Shown: positions 1-8,373 of the stretch, piece by piece
How the letters are laid out: every line of letters begins with the position of its first letter
Numbering within the stretch: position 1 is the first letter of the stretch
NCBI RefSeq assembly: GCF_900143535.1
Contig: NZ_FRFA01000011.1
Span: 27,044-91,043 of the forward strand
Origin: Tateyamaria sp. Alg231-49
GTDB lineage: Bacteria > Pseudomonadota > Alphaproteobacteria > Rhodobacterales > Rhodobacteraceae
Direction: 5' to 3'
DNA: 64,000 nt
Notes under the pieces: model-generated
Databases searched by the model: none
Seen by the model: the letters and a program-made list of their open reading frames with translations, nothing else
What the model was told of the DNA's origin: nothing
Program-made: the position numbers and the translations under genes

Positions 1-546
1 ACAACCGTTGTCCAAAGTGGCATCCGTAATCGCAACCCAAACGGTGACCATGTCCGTCTGATCCGCTTCCTCCAACCCCACGGCGCGGTCCTGATGCCAG
101 TCGGTGCGGGTGATATGCGCGCGCGTTTCCTCTGCACCCAACTGAGGGCTAGGGGGTTTGATGCGCACATGCTGGATCGGGTTGAGCGTCAGTTCAGGCC
201 CAATCAATGCCTCCGCCAGATCAAGGATGCGTTCGTGCATAACCAAATCAAAAATGGCAGGTCCAAAATGCATGGGCGTATCCGGCGCGATCTCGCCTCC
301 CGGCAGGCTGATGTCCATGGGCTGAAACCAATCACAGCCTGCGGCATATGACGCGCTGAGCTTGGCCCAGAAATCCATGTCACGCCCATCCGGCACGCGC
401 CCTTCCGCTGACCATCCGTCATAAAGCGAGTCCAGAAGATCACTATATTCCGCCCTCACACTGCCCAGCACATCACAGGGCAGCACATCATCAACGACCA
501 GATATCCCGCCGAATAGAACTGCGTGACTTGGGCGTCGGTCAGCAT
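1..546 (-). CDS. Phytanoyl-CoA dioxygenase (PhyH) family protein, 3' part cut by window edge
   Basis: Reading leftwards from an ATG at 544-546 there is an open frame of 182 codons that runs off position 1, so the C-terminal part is missing. The N-terminus (MLTDAQVTQFYSAGYLVV) is the usual PhyH opening, and the metal-binding HxD pair is visible in TDWHQDRAVG about residue 152, followed by VTVWVAITDATLDNG, the region before the distal His/Arg of the fold. PhyH enzymes are Fe(II)/2-oxoglutarate-dependent dioxygenases. It starts 12 nt after the TRAP large-permease gene on the same strand, so it probably belongs to that operon and hydroxylates the imported compound or a derivative. The exact substrate cannot be read from sequence. 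Confidence 0.88.
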   Translation of the reverse strand, partial: MLTDAQVTQFYSAGYLVVDDVLPCDVLGSVRAEYSDLLDSLYDGWSAEGRVPDGRDMDFWAKLSASYAAGCDWFQPMDISLPGGEIAPDTPMHFGPAIFDLVMHERILDLAEALIGPELTLNPIQHVRIKPPSPQLGAEETRAHITRTDWHQDRAVGLEEADQTDMVTVWVAITDATLDNGC

Positions 547-558
547 TCTCCCCCTCCT

Positions 559-2181
559 CTAAAGCAGGATGGATATGATCGGCGGATAGATCAGTAGCAC
601 CGAAAGCGCGATCAGCTGGATGCCAATGAATGGCAGGAAACCCTTGAAGATGTCGGTCAGCGTGATGTGCGGCGGAGCAACTGATTTCAGATAGAACGCC
701 GCAGGGCCAAAGGGTGGCGAAAGGAAGCTCACCTGCATGTTCATACAGAACACCACCCCGAACCAGATCGCCACGTGGCGCGGGTTCAACTCTCCAAACA
801 GACCAATCTCGTCCAAGGGCAAGCGCAGAACGATGGGCAGGAAGACGGGGATGATCAGCAGAACGATCCCGACCCAGTCCATGAATGCGCCCATGAACAG
901 CAGGATCAGCATCATCAGCAGAATCACCAACATGGTGGGCAGTTCAGAGCCAACGATAAAATCGGCCACATAAGTCGGCCCGCCTGCAATGGTGTAGGCC
1001 CCCGCCAGAGTGGCGGCACCAATGGTCACCCAGATAATCGTGCCGGTGGATTTCAATGTGCGCATCAGCGAGTCCCAGACCAGTTCGGTCGAGGCTTCAC
1101 CACGCAAAAGCGCAATGATAAAGACCGCTGCCGCGCCCATGCCAGCCGCTTCGGTGATCCCGGTGATCCCACCATAAATCGACCCCATGACAACGCCGAT
1201 CACAACAATGGGCGGGACAAGACCTTTGCCCATCGACCAGCCGGTCAAAGTGCGTTCCTTACCAAAGACGAAAAAGGCCAGACCAAGGCTGACAGCCACC
1301 ATGATACCAAAGATGTAGATGTATTCGGATGTGCCCCAGAAGGCCGCATCACCCGTGTTCGCCGCGTTCGACCCGGAGAATTCAAAGAAACACGCTCGCA
1401 GGAACAGCGCCGTACCAAAACCAGCAACCAACACGTTGAGGAAGGCAAGGAACAGACCCGCCTTTTCGCCGCCTTGCGGTTCGCCTTCGACCGGTTCGGG
1501 CAGCGGCGCGTCCTCTGGTTTCAGCTGTGTGCGAATGATGATGTAGATGATGATGAACGAGGCCAGCATGAAACCGGGGATAAAGGACGCAGTGAACAGC
1601 GCCTTGATCGAGGTTTCAGTGATGAGGCCATAGATGATCAGAACGATAGACGGGGGAATCATGGTGCCCAACGAACCGGATGCACAGATCACACCGATCG
1701 CGAGGTTCTGGTTATAGCCAAGCCTCAACATTTGCGGCAACGCGATCAAGCCGAGCAGAACAACTTCACCGCCAATGATGCCTGACATCGCGGCCATGAT
1801 TACGGCCATGATCGATGTAACGATGGCGATGCCACCGCGAGTGCGGTTCAGCCAGACATTGAGAGATGAATACATCTCCTTTGCGATACCCGAGCGTTCG
1901 AGCAGTGCGGCCATGAAGATGAACAGCGGAATGGATATGAGGACATAGTCCGTTAAGAGCCCATATATTTTCTGAGCTAAGATATTGAGCGGCCCCGATC
2001 CGGGCCTGCCGGTCAAAATGCCATCTCCAAAGGTCCAGGGAGCCAGAAGAAGTTCGGGCTCAAACTTCATCACCAGCACCAGAACGGCCAAAACAGCCGA
2101 TGCAAGACCCAGCGGCATGCCGATGGCCAGAAGCAGGATCAGGCCCAACATCAGGACCAGAGAAATTGTACCAATATCCAT
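559..2181 (-). CDS. dctM: TRAP transporter large permease (DctM family)
   Basis: 540-residue, very hydrophobic integral membrane protein with the DctM fold; it forms the ion-coupled translocation channel of a tripartite TRAP importer. It is longer than the usual roughly 425 residues. Extra material lies about residues 215-310, with a Pro/Glu-rich loop (EDAPLPEPVEGEPQGG) and about two additional hydrophobic segments, as in the mannitol/chloroaromatic branch of large TRAP permeases. The C-terminal FSPPFGPAAFYLK-like region (LSPPFGPAAFYLKSVAP) is conserved in DctM. It lies 3 nt downstream of the small permease, so the two are co-translated in one operon with the binding protein. The substrate is likely an organic acid. 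Confidence 0.95.
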   Translation of the reverse strand: MDIGTISLVLMLGLILLLAIGMPLGLASAVLAVLVLVMKFEPELLLAPWTFGDGILTGRPGSGPLNILAQKIYGLLTDYVLISIPLFIFMAALLERSGIAKEMYSSLNVWLNRTRGGIAIVTSIMAVIMAAMSGIIGGEVVLLGLIALPQMLRLGYNQNLAIGVICASGSLGTMIPPSIVLIIYGLITETSIKALFTASFIPGFMLASFIIIYIIIRTQLKPEDAPLPEPVEGEPQGGEKAGLFLAFLNVLVAGFGTALFLRACFFEFSGSNAANTGDAAFWGTSEYIYIFGIMVAVSLGLAFFVFGKERTLTGWSMGKGLVPPIVVIGVVMGSIYGGITGITEAAGMGAAAVFIIALLRGEASTELVWDSLMRTLKSTGTIIWVTIGAATLAGAYTIAGGPTYVADFIVGSELPTMLVILLMMLILLFMGAFMDWVGIVLLIIPVFLPIVLRLPLDEIGLFGELNPRHVAIWFGVVFCMNMQVSFLSPPFGPAAFYLKSVAPPHITLTDIFKGFLPFIGIQLIALSVLLIYPPIISILL

Positions 2182-2184
2182 GGA

Positions 2185-3075
2185 TCAGTCCTTTGCGGAA
2201 ACGTGCTGACCGGTCACGTCGATGTCGCCGACACCGTCCGTTCCGACTTGGGCTTTGATGCGGGCGATCTCGTCTTCGTCCAGATCGTCGCCACCGTAGT
2301 GGACCTCTTCCTTGTTCCAGTCAGAGATCAGATTGACGACAGCCTGAATGGCCACCAACCCGACAATAAGCAGAACCATGGGTTTCAGCGTGGCAGGAAT
2401 CGGTGGATCAAAGGCGGTGCCAAAGGTTTCCCAGCGATAGAATTTGTCGAATGCCTCGCCATAGCCGCCATAGATTAGAAAGAATGCGAAAGTGACGATT
2501 AGCACGGTGGAAATCGTGTCGAACACACGCTGGAGCCAGCGCGGCACTGCATCATATAGCAGGACAATTCGGATATGGCTGCGCTGCTGCATCGCATAAA
2601 GGCCCGCACACAAGAACACGAACCCGGCCAGCCAGAGTGACATTTCGTTGGCCCAGAGTGTGGGCGCTTCGAACACATAGCGCAGCATCACCTCGTAAAG
2701 CATCACGGACGTCAGGCACACGATCAGCATCATGGTGATGCGGCCGATAAAGACAGCCAGTCGGTCTGCCGGCTTCCAGCTTTCGAACTCCATGCCAGCG
2801 CGGCGCACAGTGCGTACGCCGATATAGATCAAAATCGGAATGAAAATCATTGCCAGCCAATCAACGATGTCAGCAGTTCCACCGAACAAGCCACTCAAAC
2901 CGGGAGTGACGTCCACACGGCCAAACAGCGCCGACAGCTTGTCGAATTCGGACGGATCAGTCGGTGGAAAAAACGTCAGGGTGAAAGCGGGCATGTGCCA
3001 CACAACCCAGCCTGCGGCAAAGATGAAGGCCATTGGCACGAGCCATTCAATCAGAGTGCCGGAACGCACCTGCAT
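2185..3075 (-). CDS. dctQ: TRAP transporter small permease (DctQ family)
   Basis: About 296 residues, four-helix DctQ-type membrane subunit that pairs with DctM. The DctQ signature is clear: RYVFEAPTLWANEMSLWLAG around residues 145-165, then QRSHIRI after the third core helix. It is unusually long for DctQ (typically 160-190), with an N-terminal extension containing an extra membrane segment and an acidic C-terminal tail (GGDDLDEDEIARIKAQ). This matches the enlarged DctM beside it. A GGGGGA ribosome site precedes two possible starts, GTG at 3078 and ATG at 3075; spacing favours the ATG. It is separated from dctP by about 100 nt containing a hairpin. Confidence 0.92.
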   Translation of the reverse strand: MQVRSGTLIEWLVPMAFIFAAGWVVWHMPAFTLTFFPPTDPSEFDKLSALFGRVDVTPGLSGLFGGTADIVDWLAMIFIPILIYIGVRTVRRAGMEFESWKPADRLAVFIGRITMMLIVCLTSVMLYEVMLRYVFEAPTLWANEMSLWLAGFVFLCAGLYAMQQRSHIRIVLLYDAVPRWLQRVFDTISTVLIVTFAFFLIYGGYGEAFDKFYRWETFGTAFDPPIPATLKPMVLLIVGLVAIQAVVNLISDWNKEEVHYGGDDLDEDEIARIKAQVGTDGVGDIDVTGQHVSAKD

Positions 3076-3136
3076 CACATAATCCCCCTGTCCCGAAAAT
3101 TCTTGAGCGCGTCTTATCGTGCGCCTTCAAGTGGAT

Positions 3137-3160
3137 GGGGTCCCGCCATGGCGGAACCCC
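3137..3160 (-). promoter_or_regulatory. Intercistronic hairpin between dctP and dctQ
   Basis: A 24-nt near-perfect inverted repeat (GGGGTTCCGCC, AT, GGCGGGACCCC on the minus strand, with one T-G type mismatch) sits 16 nt after the dctP stop and about 60 nt before dctQ. There is no following T-run. Such hairpins between the binding-protein gene and the permease genes commonly stabilise the upstream message or cause partial termination, giving more binding protein than permease. The role here is inferred; the structure is seen. Confidence 0.55.
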
Positions 3161-3175
3161 TGATAGCATAGTCGC

Positions 3176-4201
3176 TTACTGGGACACGAGGCCGAGTTGC
3201 GTCAGGTAACCGAGGTGCGATTCCACCAACGCTTTGGCTTCTGGCGTATCAGCAAACTCAGGCCATGTGGCTTGGGCTGCATCGCGGAACTTCTGCAGCT
3301 CATCAGGCGCCCACTGAGACAAAGTCACACCGTCTGCACGCAGTTGAGCCGCCGCTTCAGCATTCGCTTTTTCAAACGTCAGCGCGGTGCGCAGAGCCAG
3401 TGCTTCCATAGCGACCTTCATGATCGTCTGGTGCGCTGCGGGCATCGCGTCGAACACGGCCTTGTTGCACGCCAGGTGATCCGAAGGCATCGAGTGGAAG
3501 CCGGGGAAGTTTGCATACTTAACGATGTCATAGAGACCAAGGCCGACGTTATTGGCCAGACCAGATGCGTCCGCACCGTCGATGATGCCTGTTTCCAGAG
3601 CGGTAAAGATCTCGGTGAAGTCCATCACGATGGGCGAGGCGCCCAGCTTTTCAAAGATTTTGGTTTCCATGCCGGGGGGCGAACGGAATTTCCAGTCTTT
3701 AAAGTCAGCAACCTTCTCGATTGGCTTGGAAGAGGCAAACGACTCTTGACCGTAAACCCACCAGCCGATCAGCTCCATGCCGTACTTGTTGTACAGGGGT
3801 GCCGCTGCTTCACGACCGCCACCGAAATACAGCCAGCTCAGCTGTTGGTAAGGCGTTTCGTAGCCGCCCATGATGTCGCCCACAAACTGGAACGCCGAGT
3901 TTTTACCAGTTTGGTAGCCACCACCGGTCATGTCACAGTCAAGAATGCCCGTGGCTGCCGCGTCAAAAGTCTCAACCGACTTCACAACAGACGAGCTGTA
4001 GAACATTTCAACCTGGATGCCGCCGCCGGACATTGTCTGAATGTCTTCGACGTATTGAGCGGCCAGCTTACCCGACACGGTTTCTGGTGCGTAGTGTGTT
4101 TGGATGCGCAGTTTGGTTTCCTGCGCGCCAGCTGTCATTGCCGTACTTGCCGCAAGCGCAGCCACGGCGGCGACGGATGCCGCCTTCTTCATGAATGTCA
4201 T
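3176..4201 (-). CDS. dctP: TRAP transporter substrate-binding protein (DctP family)
   Basis: 341-residue periplasmic solute receptor. Residues 1-26 form a signal peptide (KK followed by an Ala-rich core, cleavage near TAGAQ). The conserved arginine region that forms the salt bridge with substrate carboxylates is visible as DWKFRSPPGMETKIFEKLGA about residues 165-185, followed by the family motif EIFTALETGIIDGAD. The start is supported by a good GGGAGGATAAT ribosome site directly upstream. It heads the operon dctP-dctQ-dctM-phyH and faces a divergent GntR regulator. The presence of the arginine and of sugar-acid enzymes nearby suggests an organic or sugar acid ligand, but the ligand itself is not determined. 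Confidence 0.95.
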   Translation of the reverse strand: MTFMKKAASVAAVAALAASTAMTAGAQETKLRIQTHYAPETVSGKLAAQYVEDIQTMSGGGIQVEMFYSSSVVKSVETFDAAATGILDCDMTGGGYQTGKNSAFQFVGDIMGGYETPYQQLSWLYFGGGREAAAPLYNKYGMELIGWWVYGQESFASSKPIEKVADFKDWKFRSPPGMETKIFEKLGASPIVMDFTEIFTALETGIIDGADASGLANNVGLGLYDIVKYANFPGFHSMPSDHLACNKAVFDAMPAAHQTIMKVAMEALALRTALTFEKANAEAAAQLRADGVTLSQWAPDELQKFRDAAQATWPEFADTPEAKALVESHLGYLTQLGLVSQ

Positions 4202-4400
4202 ATTATCCTCCCAGATACATTTTTCATCGCACGCATTCGGGTCTTGGGCCCACTTTCACGCGCTGTGTTTCCGAGGCTAAGCGGAGATTTCACGCACGAC
4301 AACAGAAAACTGGAAATATTGGTTATTTTTGAGATTTTGTTGAAATTTCGAGATTTTACGATTTACTACTCTGAACTGAAACAGCTCATGGCGGTGCCGC
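4202..4400. promoter_or_regulatory. Divergent promoter region between dctP and the GntR gene
   Basis: The 199-nt gap separates divergently transcribed dctP and the GntR regulator and is distinctly AT-rich between about 4300 and 4370 compared with its surroundings. The octamer GAGATTTT occurs twice in direct orientation (4331-4338 and 4350-4357) around GAAATTTC. This is the natural place for GntR control of both directions, but I do not see a textbook GntR palindrome, so the operator is not assigned. Confidence 0.4.
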
Positions 4401-5036
4401 TTGCTCCAGAACACTGACATTTACGAGACCCTTAAGTACCGGCTGATGACCAACGGGTTTGCACACGGGCAAAAGCTTCGGGCCGAACACCTGCGGCAGG
4501 AATTTGGCTGTTCAGCCAGTACGATACGTGAGGTTTTGTTCCGACTTTCCACCCTTGGTCTGGTCGAATTTCGCGACCAGCGGGGCTTTCGCGTTCCTCA
4601 AAAATCCGCAAAGATTGTCAACGAACTGACCCACCTGCGTGTTCTGCTTGAGGCCGAAGGGACGGCCATGTCGATTCGGTTAGGGGGCATCGCATGGGAG
4701 GCTCAGCTGACGGCCGCCCATCACCAACTCAGCCATCTTGAGATGCGCCTGCAATCCGCCGACGACACCGCCCCTTTTGTCGATCTGTGGTTCGCCGCCG
4801 AACGGCAATTCCACGAAACGCTGATCTCGGCCTGCGGATCTGATTCCTTGCGCACCACGCACCACCAGATCTATTGCAGGTTTCGCCAGCAACTGATGGT
4901 CGAAGATCGGCAGTTTGATTTCATCTCGAACAACATCAAGCACCACCAGCAGATCCTTGATGCGGCCCTTTCAGGAGATGAGGCTCTGACGCGGCAGAAA
5001 ATCCATGACCATTTGGCGCGGCACCTCACCGGCTAG
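4401..5036 (+). CDS. GntR family transcriptional regulator, FCD subfamily
   Basis: 211 residues. An N-terminal winged helix-turn-helix (residues about 8-68; FGCSASTIREVLFRLSTLGLV followed by a wing ending GFRVP) is joined to a C-terminal all-helical FCD ligand domain (about 75-205) with His residues suited to metal/carboxylate binding (HHQLSHLEMR, FHETL, HHQQILDAAL, HDHLARHL). The frame is closed 22 nt upstream by a TGA and contains no ATG, so the TTG at 4401 is the best start. FCD regulators usually sense organic acids. Its position, divergent from dctP and beside sugar-acid genes, suggests it controls this catabolic island, probably as a ligand-relieved repressor. Confidence 0.9.
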   Translation: MLQNTDIYETLKYRLMTNGFAHGQKLRAEHLRQEFGCSASTIREVLFRLSTLGLVEFRDQRGFRVPQKSAKIVNELTHLRVLLEAEGTAMSIRLGGIAWEAQLTAAHHQLSHLEMRLQSADDTAPFVDLWFAAERQFHETLISACGSDSLRTTHHQIYCRFRQQLMVEDRQFDFISNNIKHHQQILDAALSGDEALTRQKIHDHLARHLTG

Positions 5037-5106
5037 GCGATAGGGTTGATGGTCCAACCACACGGCATGCACCAGCCGCGAAGCCACGCAAACTCTCAGG
5101 TGAATC

Positions 5107-5619
5107 TCAGCTTGAAACGGTATCGGCCATATCTGTGTACAGACTTCGAAGACCATCCAACGTGGGATAAGGCGCCAAAGGGGCTTTGGGCGTTGAGATC
5201 CCCGACGCCAGAACAACAGTGTTGATCAGATCAAAAATGCCGCAGACTTCGACCACCTCATAGGCAGCCTCCTCAGTCCAACCCGAGCGCAAAACAGCTT
5301 CGAAAGCCTCCGCGATACCGTCGCTGTTTCGGCGGTGCAGACAGCGCGCATATTCAAGCAATGGCTGGATTCGCGCGTTGGTCGCCTCAATCGAACCGGA
5401 AAAAACTTCGGAAAACACCGTGTGGTAAAACACACAATAAGGGGTCGTGTTAAGCTCTGAAACAAACGCTGCAATCGCCTCTCGTTCGCCGCGCGACAAA
5501 GCCCCGTCCGAACACATGATGCCATCAAGCAGGCGCAGAACCTGATCCGAATTGCGCGGGAACAGACGAAGCACATCCGAAAGACCGCTCGAGGAAGAAA
5601 GACCAGAAAAATGTGTCAT
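5107..5619 (-). CDS. Carboxymuconolactone decarboxylase/AhpD-like protein
   Basis: 170-residue alpha-helical protein with the CMD/AhpD core: RGEREAIAAFVSELN followed by TPYCVFYH about residues 43-67. The general acid Glu, the Cys and the His four residues later are kept, but the first Cys of the AhpD CxxC pair is Thr here. It therefore resembles the peroxidase-related branch rather than a classical AhpD that recycles AhpC. It lies 48 nt after the DenD-like gene on the same strand, likely the last gene of that transcript, and converges on the GntR gene. An antioxidant or accessory role in catabolism is an inference. Confidence 0.78.
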   Translation of the reverse strand: MTHFSGLSSSSGLSDVLRLFPRNSDQVLRLLDGIMCSDGALSRGEREAIAAFVSELNTTPYCVFYHTVFSEVFSGSIEATNARIQPLLEYARCLHRRNSDGIAEAFEAVLRSGWTEEAAYEVVEVCGIFDLINTVVLASGISTPKAPLAPYPTLDGLRSLYTDMADTVSS

Positions 5620-5667
5620 ATGTGGCAGCTTCCCATCGCATTGCGCGCCGTTCTTTTCCTATTGGCT

Positions 5668-6639
5668 TTACCGCCCCGGCAAATCCTCAGCCACATACAC
5701 GTCAATAATCTCGCGGAACGTCGTTTCCGCCTCAAACCCCAACGCCTTGGCCCGTTCCGGTGCAAAATTGCGCGGCCACCCATCCACAATCTTGGCGATG
5801 GCCTCGTCCGGCTGCGGCTTGATCAAGGCCACGACGTTGTTGCCGGCAACTTCGCGCAACGCCTCAATCTGTTCGGCAACAGTGCAGGACAGGCCCGGCA
5901 GGTTCAGCGCCCGGCGTCCCTCTAACCGGTCTGTGTCCAGCGTCCCGGCATGGGCCAGAAACCCGGCGGCAGAGCGGGGCGATGCATGCCAGTGGCGCAC
6001 CGTATCATCGACCGGCAAGATGGCCTCCATCCCGTTCAAAGGCTCACGAATGATGCCCGAGAAAAAGGAGGAAGCGGCAAGGTTGGCCTTGCCCGGACGC
6101 ACACAAATCGTCGGCAGGCGCAGGGACATCCCATCAATGAACCCCTTGCGGCTGAAATCCTGCACCATCAACTCGCAAGACGCCTTTTGCGCGCCATAGC
6201 TGGTCTGGGGTGAGGTCAGGAATTCATCTCCGATCTTGTCCGGATAGGGACCCCCAAACACCGCAATGGACGAGGTGAAAACGACCCGAGGCACATATTC
6301 CCCACCTGTCGCGCGATGCTGCGCACGCAACGCCTCAAGGAAATGCCACATCGGCAGCATGTTCACCTGCCAGCCGAGATCAAAATTCGTCTCTGCCTCG
6401 CCCGAAACGATGGAGGCGAGGAAATAGATTACATCGAAGCGTTCAGCCGCCAGCGCGGCTCCTTCGGCGGCCACAGACAGGTTGCCAACCCGGCGATCCT
6501 TGCCCGCGCCACCCTCAGGAAACGCCATGTCATGCAGCGTCAGAGTGACTGGCGCACCGTCCAGCCCTTCGGCCTCCAGCTTGTGGGCCAGTTTCTGACC
6601 CACCATGCCACCACCACCGAGAATAAGTACCCGCATCAT
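5668..6639 (-). CDS. denD: NAD-dependent epimerase/dehydratase family, D-erythronate dehydrogenase-like
   Basis: 323-residue extended SDR. The Rossmann motif GGGGMVG is at residues 8-14, the catalytic Ser in FTSSIAVFGG, and YGAQK supplies Tyr-Lys. It resembles DenD, which oxidises D-erythronate to 2-oxo-tetronate, in length and in features such as the opening RVLILGGGGMVGQKLA and SGEAETNFDLGW. Its ATG overlaps the stop of the beta-hydroxyacid dehydrogenase upstream (4-nt overlap), so the two are translationally coupled. The tetronate kinase and decarboxylase of the characterised pathway are not in this window, although an Hyi/OtnI-like isomerase is present at 36.2 kb. The family is certain; the precise substrate is moderately supported. 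Confidence 0.82.
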   Translation of the reverse strand: MMRVLILGGGGMVGQKLAHKLEAEGLDGAPVTLTLHDMAFPEGGAGKDRRVGNLSVAAEGAALAAERFDVIYFLASIVSGEAETNFDLGWQVNMLPMWHFLEALRAQHRATGGEYVPRVVFTSSIAVFGGPYPDKIGDEFLTSPQTSYGAQKASCELMVQDFSRKGFIDGMSLRLPTICVRPGKANLAASSFFSGIIREPLNGMEAILPVDDTVRHWHASPRSAAGFLAHAGTLDTDRLEGRRALNLPGLSCTVAEQIEALREVAGNNVVALIKPQPDEAIAKIVDGWPRNFAPERAKALGFEAETTFREIIDVYVAEDLPGR

Positions 6640-7514
6640 GTGTCCATCCCGTTTTGCGCTCGCAGTTCAAGGTAAAGACCCGAATGGTCCCGATCGGCCC
6701 CGCCCATGTTGTCTACGAAGTGGGCAAATCGATCCCGCACGCCTTGGGTCATCGGCAATTTCAGATTCGCGGCCTCGGCCTCGACCAATACGTTGTTGAG
6801 GTCCTTAAGCTGGAATTTTGACAAACCACCGGGCTCAAAATTTCCGGTCGTCATCCGCTCTCCGTGCTGTTGCAAGATGGTGCTGTCAGCAAATCCACCC
6901 TTCAACGCCGCCCTCAGAGCAGCAGGGTCGGCGCCACCCTCCTGGGCCAGCAGCATCGCCTCGGCCACGGCACCAATGGTCACCGCGACGATGGTCTGAT
7001 TGCACAGCTTGGACAATTGCCCGGTCCCGGATGGGCCGACGTGCACAGGGCGACCCATCGCACTTAGGACAGGCTCTGCACGCGTCACATTCTCAGCAGC
7101 ACCGCCCACCATGATAGCAAGGCTCGCAGCCTCGGCCCCTTTGGTGCCGCCCGACACTGGCGCATCCAGATGAGCGACTCCGATCCCCGCCAAGACGTCA
7201 GCCTGTGCGCGCGCCTCACCCGGTTTGGTCGAGGACATGTCGATCCACAGGGCCCCTTCGCTCAGGGCACCCTTCACGTCGTCAATCACCGACAAAACCG
7301 TCGGCCCGTCACTCATCATCGTAATGACGACATCCGCCCCTGTGACCGCTTCGGTGGTCGTATCCACGACCCGCGCCCCAAACTGAGTCAGAGGGTCGGC
7401 TTTGGCCCGCGTCCGGTTCCACACCGTGAGGTCCATGCCCGCCTGCGCCAGATTGCGCGCCATGGGAAAGCCCATCAGCCCTGTGCCCAACAAGGCCACC
7501 TTTTGCGATCCCAT
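6636..7514 (-). CDS. NAD(P)-dependent beta-hydroxyacid dehydrogenase (3-hydroxyisobutyrate dehydrogenase family)
   Basis: 292 residues. The N-terminal Rossmann motif is LLGTGLMGFPMARNL. The substrate-binding signature is DAPVSGGTKGAEAASL about residue 125, and the catalytic Lys is in GQLSKLCNQ about residue 175, which together define the beta-hydroxyacid dehydrogenase family. The start at 7514 is chosen because a GGAGGA site sits 7 nt upstream; an in-frame ATG 14 codons further up lacks one. The family includes L-threonate dehydrogenase (LtnD), so with the adjacent DenD-like gene a role in four-carbon sugar-acid oxidation is plausible. First gene of a three-gene minus-strand group that diverges from the SDR operon at 7630. 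Confidence 0.88.
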   Translation of the reverse strand: MGSQKVALLGTGLMGFPMARNLAQAGMDLTVWNRTRAKADPLTQFGARVVDTTTEAVTGADVVITMMSDGPTVLSVIDDVKGALSEGALWIDMSSTKPGEARAQADVLAGIGVAHLDAPVSGGTKGAEAASLAIMVGGAAENVTRAEPVLSAMGRPVHVGPSGTGQLSKLCNQTIVAVTIGAVAEAMLLAQEGGADPAALRAALKGGFADSTILQQHGERMTTGNFEPGGLSKFQLKDLNNVLVEAEAANLKLPMTQGVRDRFAHFVDNMGGADRDHSGLYLELRAQNGMDT

Positions 7515-7629
7515 TCTTCGTCCTCCCATTTTGCCGAGACGTCTGGTCAACGCCAACAGCTTGTCCTACGCTAACATCAAAACGCAGCATCTTCCGATGC
7601 GCAACACCTGATAAGAATGGGGGGAGTTT

Positions 7630-8373
7630 ATGGGCCGTTTAGACGGAAAGCGCGCACTTGTGACAGCCGCAGGCCAAGGCATTGGCCGAGCGAGCGTTGT
7701 AGCAATGGCGGCCGAAGGCGCGCAGGTCTTTGCCACGGATGTGAACGCAGATCTGCTTGGAGATATGCCCGAAGGCGTCGAATCCTTTGTTTTGAATGCC
7801 TTGGACGACACCAGCGTGGCCGAGGGGGTCGCGCGCGCGAAACCCGACGTGCTGTTCAACTGCGCTGGCTTCGTCCACCACGGCACCGTTTTGGACGCCA
7901 CAGATGACGAATGGGATTTCGCCTTTGACCTCAACGTCCGCTCGATGCTGCGCACCATGCGCGCCGCATTGCCGGGCATGGTTGAACGGGGCACAGGGTC
8001 GATCATCAATATGTCCTCGGCCTGCTCATCCGTGATTGGCGCACCCAACCGTTTCATCTACGGCACGACCAAAGCGGCCGTGATCGGTATGACCAAATCA
8101 GTCGCCGTAGACTTTGTCACCAAAGGCATCCGCTGCAACTGCATCTGCCCCGGCACCGTGGAAAGCCCAAGCTGGCATGACCGCGTCAAAGCACTTGGCG
8201 AAGAGGTCGGCAGCTATGAAGAGGCCCTAAAACAGTTCGTGTCCCGCCAGCCCATGGGCCGGGTGGCAACCGCCGACGAAATCGCCGCACTGGTGGTGTA
8301 CTTGGGCAGCGACGACAGCGGTTTCACCACCGGACACCCCCACATCATCGACGGAGGCTGGTCAGGCCAATGA
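7630..8373 (+). CDS. SDR family oxidoreductase, probably 2-keto-3-deoxy sugar-acid dehydrogenase
   Basis: 247-residue classical SDR: cofactor motif [10 protein letters not shown] (residues about 12-21), LFNCAGF, catalytic Ser in INMSSAC, Tyr-Lys in IYGTTKAAV, and the PG motif ICPGTVESP. The last region and the overall length match the group containing 2-keto-3-deoxy-L-fuconate 4-dehydrogenase. Start has GGGGGAG upstream. First gene of a plus-strand operon with an IlvD/EDD dehydratase and an FAH hydrolase. In the L-fuconate and L-rhamnonate routes such an SDR oxidises C4 of the 2-keto-3-deoxy acid so that the FAH enzyme can hydrolyse the diketo acid. Function is inferred from this context. Confidence 0.88.
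   Translation: MGRLDGKRALVTAAGQGIGRASVVAMAAEGAQVFATDVNADLLGDMPEGVESFVLNALDDTSVAEGVARAKPDVLFNCAGFVHHGTVLDATDDEWDFAFDLNVRSMLRTMRAALPGMVERGTGSIINMSSACSSVIGAPNRFIYGTTKAAVIGMTKSVAVDFVTKGIRCNCICPGTVESPSWHDRVKALGEEVGSYEEALKQFVSRQPMGRVATADEIAALVVYLGSDDSGFTTGHPHIIDGGWSGQ

Noticed and set aside
3197..4417. 406-codon plus-strand frame opposite dctP
   Set aside because: Antisense artefact of high G+C; dctP has a signal peptide, family motifs and ribosome site.
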